Origin: CAVPDE01 sp964580575
Lineage (GTDB): Bacteria; Desulfobacterota; DSM-4660; Desulfatiglandales; HGW-15
DNA length: 8,746 bases
Reading direction: 5' to 3'
NCBI GenBank assembly: GCA_964580575.1
Contig: CAZOLJ010000125.1
Coordinates: 1 to 8,746, forward strand
Under the pieces are notes generated by a model. The model saw only the letters and a program-made list of their open reading frames with translations, did no database searches and was not told the DNA's origin. Position numbers and translations under genes: made by a program. Positions 1 to 6,365 of this stretch are shown one piece after another (within the stretch, counting starts at the first letter, position 1; each line of letters begins with the position of its first letter).

Positions 1-3
1 TAA

Positions 4-294
4 ATGAAAATCAGACCATTGAACGACAGGGTGCTTGTTGTAAGGATTGAGGAGAAGGAGAAGACCAGTGGCGGAATTATCATCCCGGACACGGCCAAGG
101 AAAAACCACAAGAGGGGAAGGTCATAGCCGTTGGTCCAGGGAAATTGGACGAAAACGGGAAACGGATCCCCCTGGAAGTTAAAAAGGATGATCGCGTACT
201 TTTCGGTAAATATTCCGGCAATGAAGTCATGATCGATGGGGTGGAGCATCTCATTATGAGAGAGGATGATATCCTGGGTATCATAGCAAAGTGA
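4..294 (+). CDS. groES: Co-chaperonin GroES (Hsp10)
   Basis: This is the 10-kDa lid of the GroEL folding chamber. It forms a cytoplasmic heptamer that caps the GroEL ring in an ATP-dependent way. The 96-residue length is normal for the family. The N-terminus begins MKIRPLNDRV, as in typical GroES. The mobile loop that docks on GroEL spans about residues 16-33, with the hydrophobic contact triplet III at 25-27 after TSGG. The roof-hairpin region (VGPGK, about 43-47) and the conserved FGKYSGNEV block (67-75) are present. The ATG lies directly after an in-frame TAA at 1-3. The ribosome binding site and promoter are outside the window, so heat-shock control (for example CIRCE/HrcA) cannot be judged. 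The gene ends 19 bases before groEL, the usual operon arrangement. Identity is secure. Confidence 0.98.
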   Translation: MKIRPLNDRVLVVRIEEKEKTSGGIIIPDTAKEKPQEGKVIAVGPGKLDENGKRIPLEVKKDDRVLFGKYSGNEVMIDGVEHLIMREDDILGIIAK

Positions 295-297
295 TTG

Positions 298-305
298 AAG
301 GAGGT
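298..305 (+). promoter_or_regulatory. Ribosome binding site of groEL
   Basis: AAGGAGGT lies 8 bases before the ATG at 314. It is a near-perfect Shine-Dalgarno match inside the 19-base groES-groEL gap and fixes the groEL start. It suggests strong translation of groEL from the shared transcript. Confidence 0.85.
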
Positions 306-313
306 CTTAAGCA

Positions 314-1936
314 ATGGCAGCAAAAGAGATTAAATATGGTGCAAAGGCCAGAGAGAAGATGATGAGAGGTGTGGACATCCTGGCCGACGCGGTGAAGATA
401 ACCCTTGGACCGAAAGGGCGGAATGTCCTTATTGAAAAATCTTGGGGATCGCCCAAGATCAGCAAGGATGGGGTGACCGTTGCCAAGGAGATTGAACTGG
501 AAGACAAGTTTGAAAACATGGGTGCACAAATGGTCAAAGAGGTGGCTTCCAAGACATCTGATGTGGCGGGGGACGGCACTACCACGGCGACCATTCTGGC
601 ACAGGCCATCTATCGTGAAGGGGTTAAGCTTTTGGCCGCTGGCGGCAACCCGATGCCCATCAAACGGGGCATTGAAAAGGCTGTTGACCTGGTGGTTGAA
701 GAGCTGAAAAAGATCTCCAAACCCACGAAGGAGAGAAAGGAGATCGCCCAGGTGGGCACCATATCGGCAAACAACGACAGCACCATCGGTGATATTATCG
801 CCGAGGCCATGGAAAAGGTGGGCAAGGAGGGTGTGATTACCGTAGAGGAAGCCAAGGTCATGGAAACCACTCTGAAGGTCGTTGAAGGGATGCAGTTTGA
901 CCGTGGGTACCTGAGCCCGTACTTTGTCACTGCGCCCGAGAAGATGGAGGTTCACATGGAAGAAGCCTATATCCTACTGAACGAAAAAAAGATCAGTATG
1001 ATGAAAGACCTCCTTCCCATTTTGGAGCAGGTAGCAAAAAACGGCAAACCCCTCCTGATGATTGCAGAGGACGTGGAAGGGGAAGCCCTCGCTACTCTGG
1101 TGGTGAATAAGCTGAGGGGGACCTTGCAGTGTGCGGCTGTTAAGGCCCCGGGTTTTGGTGACAGGCGAAAGGAAATGCTGGAAGACATCGCCATCCTGAC
1201 AGGGGGTCGGGTGATCAGTGAGGACCTCGGTGTCAAGCTGGAAACGATAACCCTGAAAGACCTGGGTACTGCCAAACGCATTACTGTGGACAAGGATAAC
1301 ACAACGATCATTGACGGGGGCGGCAACCGCAAGACGCTGGAGGGGCGTGTAAAACAGATCCGGGCTCAGATCGAGGAGACGACCAGCGACTATGACCGGG
1401 AAAAGCTTCAGGAACGCCTGGCAAAACTGATTGGGGGCGTGGCCGTTATCAGTGTGGGAGCTGCCACTGAGACTGAAATGAAAGAGAAAAAGGACAGGGT
1501 TGAAGATGCCCTCAATGCGACTCGCGCAGCCGTAGAGGAGGGCATTGTGGCCGGTGGTGGCGTTGCCTATATGCGTGCCTTGAAGGTTCTTAAAAAGGCG
1601 CAATTCCCGGGCGAAGAACAGCTTGGGGCTAACCTCATTAAACGTGCTCTTGAAGAGCCTATGAGACAGATCGCAAACAATGCGGGTTTTGAGGGATCTG
1701 TCGTGGTTCAGCATGTTATGGAAGAGGAAGGGAGTTTTGGATTCAATGCTGAAACAGGGAATTATGAAGATCTTATGAAGGCCGGTATTGTGGATCCGAC
1801 CAAGGTCACGCGATTTGCGCTTCAAAACGCTGCATCCGTGGCCAGTCTTCTTATGACCACCGAGGCGATGGTTGGTGAAAAGCCTAAAAAAGAGAAACCC
1901 TCGGCATCTGCCATGCCATCAGAAGACATGTATTAA
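314..1936 (+). CDS. groEL: Chaperonin GroEL (Hsp60)
   Basis: This is the 60-kDa ATPase that builds the double-ring folding cage in the cytoplasm and works with GroES from the gene just upstream. It has 540 residues, slightly short for the family (E. coli 548). The equatorial nucleotide-binding signatures are intact: TLGPKGRNV at about 30-38, DGTTTAT starting at Asp87, and the ATP-hydrolysis aspartate Asp398 in the RVEDALNATRAAVEEG block, followed by AGGGVAY. The apical domain carries the conserved DRGYLSPYF and KAPGFGDRRKEMLEDIA stretches. The C-terminal tail is unusual: it ends KPSASAMPSEDMY and lacks the Gly-Gly-Met repeats found in many GroELs, which accounts for the shorter length. The start is fixed by AAGGAGGT at 298-305. 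No frame damage is visible, unlike the next gene. Identity is secure. Confidence 0.99.
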   Translation: MAAKEIKYGAKAREKMMRGVDILADAVKITLGPKGRNVLIEKSWGSPKISKDGVTVAKEIELEDKFENMGAQMVKEVASKTSDVAGDGTTTATILAQAIYREGVKLLAAGGNPMPIKRGIEKAVDLVVEELKKISKPTKERKEIAQVGTISANNDSTIGDIIAEAMEKVGKEGVITVEEAKVMETTLKVVEGMQFDRGYLSPYFVTAPEKMEVHMEEAYILLNEKKISMMKDLLPILEQVAKNGKPLLMIAEDVEGEALATLVVNKLRGTLQCAAVKAPGFGDRRKEMLEDIAILTGGRVISEDLGVKLETITLKDLGTAKRITVDKDNTTIIDGGGNRKTLEGRVKQIRAQIEETTSDYDREKLQERLAKLIGGVAVISVGAATETEMKEKKDRVEDALNATRAAVEEGIVAGGGVAYMRALKVLKKAQFPGEEQLGANLIKRALEEPMRQIANNAGFEGSVVVQHVMEEEGSFGFNAETGNYEDLMKAGIVDPTKVTRFALQNAASVASLLMTTEAMVGEKPKKEKPSASAMPSEDMY

Positions 1937-1965
1937 CGCATCTTGCAGGTTTCGGCCGAGTGTTT

Positions 1966-1970
1966 GAGGA
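1966..1970 (+). promoter_or_regulatory. Ribosome binding site marking the original ppsA start
   Basis: GAGGA sits 5 bases before an ATG at 1976, 39 bases after the groEL stop. The frame from that ATG begins MGNIFERITNETPP and would run into the conserved KYVRWFEE of PEP synthase if one C were removed from the run at 2015-2018. This is the best-supported start for ppsA. The internal ATG at 2097 lies past a conserved N-terminal block and has no convincing ribosome binding site. Confidence 0.6.
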
Positions 1971-2014
1971 AATTTATGGGGAATATTTTTGAGAGGATAA
2001 CAAACGAGACCCCG

Positions 2015-2018
2015 CCCC
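2015..2018 (+). other. Frameshift 1 in ppsA: extra base in a C run
   Basis: Before this CCCC the frame from the ATG at 1976 encodes a plausible N-terminus. After it, the conserved PEP synthase sequence (KYVRWFEEIK, then DVPLVGGKNASLGEM) lies in the frame whose codons start one base later. Dropping one C joins them as TPPKYVRW. The conserved frame itself has a stop at 1998-2000 and no ATG, GTG or TTG before 2097. The short homopolymer is typical of slippage or of a sequencing indel. Confidence 0.6.
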
Positions 2019-2096
2019 AAATATGTCCGTTGGTTCGAAGAGATCAAGATTGAGGACGTCCCCCTTGTTGGCGGCAAGAATGCCTCGCTGGGAGAG

Positions 2097-3257
2097 ATGT
2101 ATACCGAACTTGCACGGCAAGGAGTCAGAATCCCCAACGGCTTTGCCGTAACCGCCGAGGCGTACTGGCATGTTTTAAGATCGGCAGGCATACTTGACAA
2201 ACTCGTGGACGCTCTGGCGGGGCTCGATAAAACCGACGTGTTACATCTTGCTAGACGAGGCGAAAGAGCGCGCGATCTAATCTTAGGCGCCGGCATCCCT
2301 GATGACCTGTGGTCTGAAATAAAGACTGCCTACGATAAGCTCCGTGAGAAGTATGGTTCTGACGCAGAGGTTGCGGTGCGCAGCTCAGCCACGGCAGAAG
2401 ATCTTCCTTCCGCCTCGTTTGCTGGTCAGCACGAGACTTTTCTGAATGTGCACGGATACCACCTGTTGAGAGAAGCCTGCAGTAAGTGCCTTTCGTCGCT
2501 GTTTACAGACCTGGCGATATCCTATCGTATCGACAATAACTTCGATCATTTCGAGGTGGCTCTTTCCATAGGCATCATGAAAATGGTACGTTCTGACTTG
2601 GCTACGAGCGGCGTGATGCTCACTCTTGATACGGAGACAGGTTTTCGTGAAGTGGTTTTTGTTACGGCATCTTACGGACTCGGAGAAAACCTTGTCCAGG
2701 GAGCCGTTAACCCGGATGAGTTCTACGTCTTCAAGCCAACCTACAGAAACGGCCACAGGTCTATGATTAAAAAGGCCCTTGGAAGCAAGGAGATCACAAT
2801 GATCTACGGCCTTGGCACTTCAAAGATCCTAACCCGAAACGTGGAAGTGCCCAAGGCCAACCGAAGACGTTTCTGTATTACCGATAACGAGGTACTGGAG
2901 TTAGCAGGTTATGCGATTGCTATAGAAGACCACTACTCAAGAAAATTGGGTGACTCTCGCCCCATGGACATCGAGTGGGCAAAAGACGGGGAAAATGGAG
3001 ACTTATTCATTGTGCAGGCGAGGCCTGAAACCGTCCAGTCGCAGAAGGCTATGGATGTTCTTGAGACCTATTACCTTGACAAGAAGAGCCCTATACTAAC
3101 AAGAGGAAAGCGCGTAGGAGAGAAAGTCGCGAACGGTAAAGCTCGTGTAATCCCGAGTGTAGCCCGTCTTCATTCGTTCAGACCTGGGGAGGTGCTTGTG
3201 GCCGACGGCACTACTCCCGATTGGGAGCCTGTGATGAAGACGGCTGCCGCTATATAG
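2097..3257 (+). CDS. ppsA: Phosphoenolpyruvate synthase, N-terminal part (ATP-binding domain), frameshifted
   Basis: This is the N-terminal half of PEP synthase (pyruvate, water dikinase), which makes PEP from pyruvate and ATP in gluconeogenesis. The 386 codons from this internal ATG cover the PPDK/PpsA nucleotide-binding domain. RSSATAEDLPSASFAGQHE begins at residue 95 and carries the conserved ATP-contact arginine and acidic residues. KMVRSDLATSGVMLTLDTE, GLGENLVQGAVNPDEFYV and PMDIEWA follow as in typical PpsA. The conserved frame continues upstream to about 2019 (KYVRWFEE, VPLVGGKNASLGEM), so the original start was probably the ATG at 1976, one frame away. At the 3' end the frame enters the swivelling phosphohistidine domain (DGTTPDWEPVMKTAAAI) and hits TAG at 3255-3257, just before the catalytic histidine. 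Alone, this product lacks both the phosphohistidine and the PEP-forming domain and should not be active. The family call is secure; whether the gene is truly broken or mis-sequenced is open. Confidence 0.93.
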   Translation: MYTELARQGVRIPNGFAVTAEAYWHVLRSAGILDKLVDALAGLDKTDVLHLARRGERARDLILGAGIPDDLWSEIKTAYDKLREKYGSDAEVAVRSSATAEDLPSASFAGQHETFLNVHGYHLLREACSKCLSSLFTDLAISYRIDNNFDHFEVALSIGIMKMVRSDLATSGVMLTLDTETGFREVVFVTASYGLGENLVQGAVNPDEFYVFKPTYRNGHRSMIKKALGSKEITMIYGLGTSKILTRNVEVPKANRRRFCITDNEVLELAGYAIAIEDHYSRKLGDSRPMDIEWAKDGENGDLFIVQARPETVQSQKAMDVLETYYLDKKSPILTRGKRVGEKVANGKARVIPSVARLHSFRPGEVLVADGTTPDWEPVMKTAAAI

Positions 3258-4474
3258 TAACGAACAGGGGTGGAAGGACTTGCCACGCCGCTATTGTCAG
3301 CCGTGAACTTGGCATTCCAGCTGTGGTCGGGGCCGAAGATGGCACGGAAACAATCCTTAGCGGACAGGAAGTCACAGTTTTTTGCGCAGGAGGTGATGAG
3401 GGGATAGTCTATGAGGGAATTCTTCCGTTTCATGTCGATAGACTCAGCCTCAAAGACGTCAAACGGCCAAGAACGAAGATCATGATGAATCTTGGCAATC
3501 CTGAAGAGGCTTTCTCTCTTTCGAAGATTCCTAATGACGGTGTGGGGCTCGCACGCATGGAGTTTGTCATCAACAGCTACATAAGGATTCATCCCATGGC
3601 CTTGATCCACCCTGAAAGGATAGCGGATGAGGCAGTGAAGAATGAGATAAACGACCTTACATACGGCTATGAAGACAAAAAGGAGTACTTTGTGGAAAAG
3701 CTGGCTCACGGGATAGGCACCATAGCCGCGGCATTTTATCCGAAACCGGTTATCGTGCGCTTGAGCGACTTCAAGACGAATGAGTACGCAAGTCTTATAG
3801 GGGGGCTGGACTTCGAACCGAAAGAAGACAACCCAATGTTGGGGTTTCGGGGGGCTTCCCGGTACTATAATGAACGGTACAGGGAAGGCTTTATGCTCGA
3901 GTGCATGGCGATGAAACGGGTTCGAGACGATATGGGATTAACCAACCTCATCATTATGGTGCCGTTTTGTCGGCGAGTGGGCGAAAGTGAGAGAGTCCTA
4001 GCTGAGATGGCCAAACATGGCCTGAAGCGAGGAGAAAATGGACTTGAGTTATATGTGATGTGCGAAATTCCAAATAATGTAATTTTGGTTGATGAATTCA
4101 GCAAGCTGTTTGATGGTTTCTCAATCGGATCCAATGACCTCACCCAACTCGTCTTGGGGGTTGACCGTGACTCAGCGCTTGTCGCCCATGATTTTGACGA
4201 GCGAGATGCCGGAGTGATGAGAATGATTTCCATGGCCGTTCAAGGAGCAAGAAGAAACAAGCGCCATAGCGGACTATGCGGGCAGGCGCCAAGCGATTAT
4301 CCTGAGTTCGCAGAGTTTCTGGTGAAAGAGGGGATTGACTCAATATCCCTCAACCCGGATGCTGTAATGAAGGTTACTCTCCAGGTGCTGGAGATAGAGA
4401 AAAAGATGAACCTGCAGAATGACCTCCTGCACTTTAACGAAACGTCGCAACTCCACAAAACCCAAAAGGTCTAG
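3221..4474 (+). CDS. ppsA: Phosphoenolpyruvate synthase, C-terminal part (phosphohistidine and PEP-binding domains), frameshifted
   Basis: This is the rest of PEP synthase in another frame. It overlaps the first part by 37 bases. The opening residues (MGACDEDGCRY) are out-of-frame noise; homology begins at IVTNRGG, about 3254. The phosphorylated histidine lies in GGRTCHAA (residue 22, codon 3284-3286). The C-terminal TIM-barrel domain follows: GVGLARMEFVI, VRLSDFKTNEYASLIGG, MLGFRGASRYY, IIMVPFCRRVGE, MCEIPNNV, SIGSNDLTQLVLGVDRDS, and the catalytic cysteine in GLCGQAPSDYPEFA (residue 353, codon 4277-4279), then SISLNPDAV. All catalytic elements are present, so removing three extra bases in total would give one 831-residue enzyme, close to the family length (E. 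coli 792). No ribosome binding site supports a separate start at 3221. Recent breakage or sequencing error is likely, because the downstream part has not accumulated stops. Confidence 0.93.
   Translation: MGACDEDGCRYIVTNRGGRTCHAAIVSRELGIPAVVGAEDGTETILSGQEVTVFCAGGDEGIVYEGILPFHVDRLSLKDVKRPRTKIMMNLGNPEEAFSLSKIPNDGVGLARMEFVINSYIRIHPMALIHPERIADEAVKNEINDLTYGYEDKKEYFVEKLAHGIGTIAAAFYPKPVIVRLSDFKTNEYASLIGGLDFEPKEDNPMLGFRGASRYYNERYREGFMLECMAMKRVRDDMGLTNLIIMVPFCRRVGESERVLAEMAKHGLKRGENGLELYVMCEIPNNVILVDEFSKLFDGFSIGSNDLTQLVLGVDRDSALVAHDFDERDAGVMRMISMAVQGARRNKRHSGLCGQAPSDYPEFAEFLVKEGIDSISLNPDAVMKVTLQVLEIEKKMNLQNDLLHFNETSQLHKTQKV
3251..3256 (+). other. Frameshift 2 in ppsA: TATATA run with two extra bases
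   Basis: The upstream frame reads GCT ATA TAG. The conserved continuation ATVTNRGG-type sequence (here I-V-T-N-R-G-G) resumes at GTA, 3257-3259. Removing one TA gives ATG AAG ACG GCT GCC GCT ATA GTA ACG AAC, which is the expected PpsA sequence. A -1 slip would also restore the frame with one added isoleucine, but the site does not match the X XXY YYZ slippery pattern. A dinucleotide-repeat insertion or a sequencing error is therefore more likely than programmed frameshifting. Confidence 0.8.
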
Positions 4475-4515
4475 GATACCCTAGCGGGCGTGCCTTAATC
4501 GGTTAACAAGTTAAG

Positions 4516-4522
4516 AAGGAGG
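4516..4522 (+). promoter_or_regulatory. Ribosome binding site of the GlsB-family gene
   Basis: AAGGAGG lies 7 bases before the ATG at 4530. This strong match selects that frame over the competing frame at 4538, whose product is arginine and tryptophan rich and is a shadow. Confidence 0.85.
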
Positions 4523-4529
4523 CGACGAT

Positions 4530-4781
4530 ATGGAATTTTGTTGGTTTATCTTGATAGGCCTGGCTGCCGGATGGGTGGCTGGCCAATTGACGAAAGGCGG
4601 CAGGTTTGGTGTCGTTGGAGACATCATCGTCGGCGTGATTGGCGCTTTGCTAGGCGGTTTTCTTTTCCGCACTCTGGGCGCGTCCGCCGGAGGTGGGTTG
4701 TTCGGCAGTTTGATCGTCGCGACGATTGGCGCCGTCGTCCTCCTATTTCTGTTGCGCCTGATCAAGAAAGCATTGGAATGA
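4530..4781 (+). CDS. GlsB/YeaQ/YmgE family small membrane protein (transglycosylase-associated)
   Basis: This is an 83-residue, glycine-rich inner-membrane protein. Three hydrophobic segments are visible: about 2-20 (starting FCWFILIGLAAGW), 27-48 (VVGDIIVGVIGALLGGF) and 54-77 (GLFGSLIVATIGAVVLLFL), with a short basic tail RLIKKALE. The WVAGQL, GDIIVGVIGALLGG and ATIGAV patterns are hallmarks of the family named transglycosylase-associated protein (GlsB/YeaQ/YmgE). Members are often stress-associated but their biochemical role is not settled. The start is fixed by AAGGAGG at 4516-4522. It sits 55 bases after ppsA and 80 bases before the radical SAM gene, all on the same strand. Co-transcription is possible but no functional link is evident. 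The family call is strong by pattern; the function is unknown. Confidence 0.9.
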   Translation: MEFCWFILIGLAAGWVAGQLTKGGRFGVVGDIIVGVIGALLGGFLFRTLGASAGGGLFGSLIVATIGAVVLLFLLRLIKKALE

Positions 4782-4861
4782 ATGGGACATAGTGTGTGTG
4801 ATTGTGATACCGTAACACAAAAGGAGAAAAGCAAACCTTTGTCCAGGATTGACTGCGGGCT

Positions 4862-6238
4862 ATGCGACTCTATCTGATCAACCCATCCAACCCGCTCGTG
4901 AGCATCGTCAACGTCAAGGAAAGCCGATGGAACCGCTACCGCGTGTGGAAACCGCTCAGCCTTATGGTTCTTGCGGGCCTGACCCCACCGGAGTGGGAAA
5001 TCTCGATCGTGGACGAGAACCTCGGTGCGCCGGACTATCCGGCCATGTCTCGGCCGGACCTGGTGGGGATTACCGCTTTCACCTCTCAAGCGAACCGGGC
5101 CTATGAAGTGGCCACGCACTTCCGGCGCCTCGGAGTCCCCGTTGTCATGGGCGGCATTCATGCGACCATGTGCCTGGACGAGGTCATGGAGCGTGTGGAC
5201 TCGGTCGTCACGGGGGAAGCCGAGGGCGTCTGGCCGCAGGTCCTGGAGGACGCCCGCCATGGCAGGCTGAAGCGCCGGTATGATGGAGGGCTAGCCGAGA
5301 TAAACGATGTCCCGTTCGCCCGGCATGATTTGCTGGCTAGGGGATATGCTTTCGGAGCCATTCAGACTACACGCGGCTGTCCATTGAACTGTAGCTTTTG
5401 CAGCGTGACAGCGTTCAACGGAGCCCACTACCGGCAGAGATCCATTCCGGATGTGGTGCGGGAATTCCAGTTGATCCGAGAGAAACATGTTTTGGTGGTG
5501 TATGAAAACCTCATCGGCACGCGCCCTGAACACATCGCGCGCGCCAAGGACCTGTTCCGGGCCGTAGCACAGGCGAACCTGGGAAAAGAATGGCTTGCCC
5601 AAGCCACCATCAACTTCGCCGATGACGAGGAACTCTTGGCGTTGGCCGCGAAGGCGGGGTGTAGAGGCGTCTTCATCGGCTTTGAGTCCCCCACCGCGGA
5701 AGGGCTTCGGGAACTCGGCAAGAAATTCAACCTTCTGAAAGGCCGGGACTTTCGCGCCTCGGTGCGGCGCATACAGCGGCACCACATCCTGGTGGTGGGT
5801 TCCTTTATCATCGGTTTAGACATAGATGAATCGGGCATCGGCAAACGTATCGCCGAGGTGGCAGGCCAATATGGAGTGGATAATCTAAACGCTCTTTTTC
5901 TGACGCCCTTGCCCGGCACACGCCTGTGGGACCGGATGAAATCGGAGGGCCGCATCGCTTTCGATACCTTCCCGGAGGACTGGAAATATTACACGCTAAC
6001 CTTCCCTGTGGCCCGGTATAAGCATTTGTCTCTAGACGGCATCATCGAAGAAATGCTCTCCTGCGACCGGGTCTTCTATTCCATGCCGCGCATTCTCCGC
6101 AGGGTGTGGAGCAATTTGCGGCAACGCCGCAAGCCGCTGATCAGCTTGGTGGGCGATCTCTCATACAGGAGTAATCTCCGGCTGAACCGCAAGACATCTG
6201 CTGACTTTAAGTCGAAGAGATGGAGTTCGATCTCATAG
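4862..6238 (+). CDS. B12-binding domain radical SAM protein
   Basis: This is a 458-residue cytoplasmic iron-sulfur enzyme of the cobalamin-dependent radical SAM class. Its substrate is not deducible. Residues 1 to about 140 form a Rossmann-like B12-binding domain: MRLYLINPSNP, WKPLSLMVLAGLTPPEWEISIVDENLG, DLVGITAFTSQANRAYE, GVPVVMGGIHATM, VVTGEAEGVWPQVL. As is usual in this class, there is no DxHxxG base-on motif. The radical SAM core follows, with the 4Fe-4S cluster cysteines Cys173, Cys177 and Cys180 in RGCPLNCSFCSV (CX3CX2C), then FIGFESP and LTPLPGTRLWDRMKSEGRI, which resembles the C-terminal region seen with DUF4070-type relatives. In many relatives the strand after the cluster reads V-D-D-N-L/F; here it is VVYENLIG (Tyr214, Glu215). 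The start matches the usual N-terminus, but its ribosome binding site is weak; AAGGAG lies about 35 bases upstream. The basic tail may be changed by a frameshift (see 6211-6303). Third codon positions look more G+C rich than in neighbours. Confidence 0.93.
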   Translation: MRLYLINPSNPLVSIVNVKESRWNRYRVWKPLSLMVLAGLTPPEWEISIVDENLGAPDYPAMSRPDLVGITAFTSQANRAYEVATHFRRLGVPVVMGGIHATMCLDEVMERVDSVVTGEAEGVWPQVLEDARHGRLKRRYDGGLAEINDVPFARHDLLARGYAFGAIQTTRGCPLNCSFCSVTAFNGAHYRQRSIPDVVREFQLIREKHVLVVYENLIGTRPEHIARAKDLFRAVAQANLGKEWLAQATINFADDEELLALAAKAGCRGVFIGFESPTAEGLRELGKKFNLLKGRDFRASVRRIQRHHILVVGSFIIGLDIDESGIGKRIAEVAGQYGVDNLNALFLTPLPGTRLWDRMKSEGRIAFDTFPEDWKYYTLTFPVARYKHLSLDGIIEEMLSCDRVFYSMPRILRRVWSNLRQRRKPLISLVGDLSYRSNLRLNRKTSADFKSKRWSSIS

Positions 6239-6303
6239 ACGTCTCGGAGAGGTTTCACCACTATTTCAAGGTATATGACGATCAGATGAATGGTTCCCAC
6301 TAA
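6211..6303 (+). other. Open frame that may be the lost C-terminus of the radical SAM gene
   Basis: The +1 reading frame here begins right after a TAA at 6208-6210 and reads VEEMEFDLIDVSERFHHYF, then KVYDDQMNGSH and TAA. This is more protein-like than the in-frame end of the upstream gene (SADFKSKRWSSIS). A single missing G near 6211 would fuse them as SADFKVEEMEFDLIDV. It could equally be a 28-residue peptide from the ATG at 6220 or chance. No ribosome binding site precedes that ATG, so fusion is the more likely reading if it is real. The remaining 62 bases up to the next gene show nothing recognisable. Confidence 0.3.
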
Positions 6304-6365
6304 AGAATCGCGACATTGTCCTTTGTAGTCAAGAAACACAAATCCTAAAGAACACAGGTGACCAT

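Noticed and set aside
281..955. Minus-strand open frame of 224 codons inside groEL
   Set aside because: It is antisense to an intact, unmistakable groEL and has no recognisable motif; a shadow frame.
3245..3260. Programmed -1 ribosomal frameshift in ppsA
   Set aside because: There is no X XXY YYZ heptamer at the junction, no visible downstream pseudoknot, and PEP synthase is not known to use recoding; repeat indel explains it more simply.
4471..4484. Small hairpin CTAGG-ATAC-CCTAG over the ppsA stop as a possible terminator
   Set aside because: The stem is only five base pairs and not G+C rich enough, and no T run follows, so it does not qualify as an intrinsic terminator.
4538..4792. Open frame of 84 codons overlapping the GlsB-family gene
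   Set aside because: The product is rich in Arg, Trp and His with no recognisable pattern, lies almost wholly inside a well-supported gene with a strong ribosome binding site, and is a reading-frame shadow.
4511..5260. Long minus-strand open frame (249 codons) across the membrane-protein and radical SAM genes
   Set aside because: It lies antisense to two clearly recognisable genes; its composition (Pro, Arg and His rich) is what G+C-rich antisense frames give.
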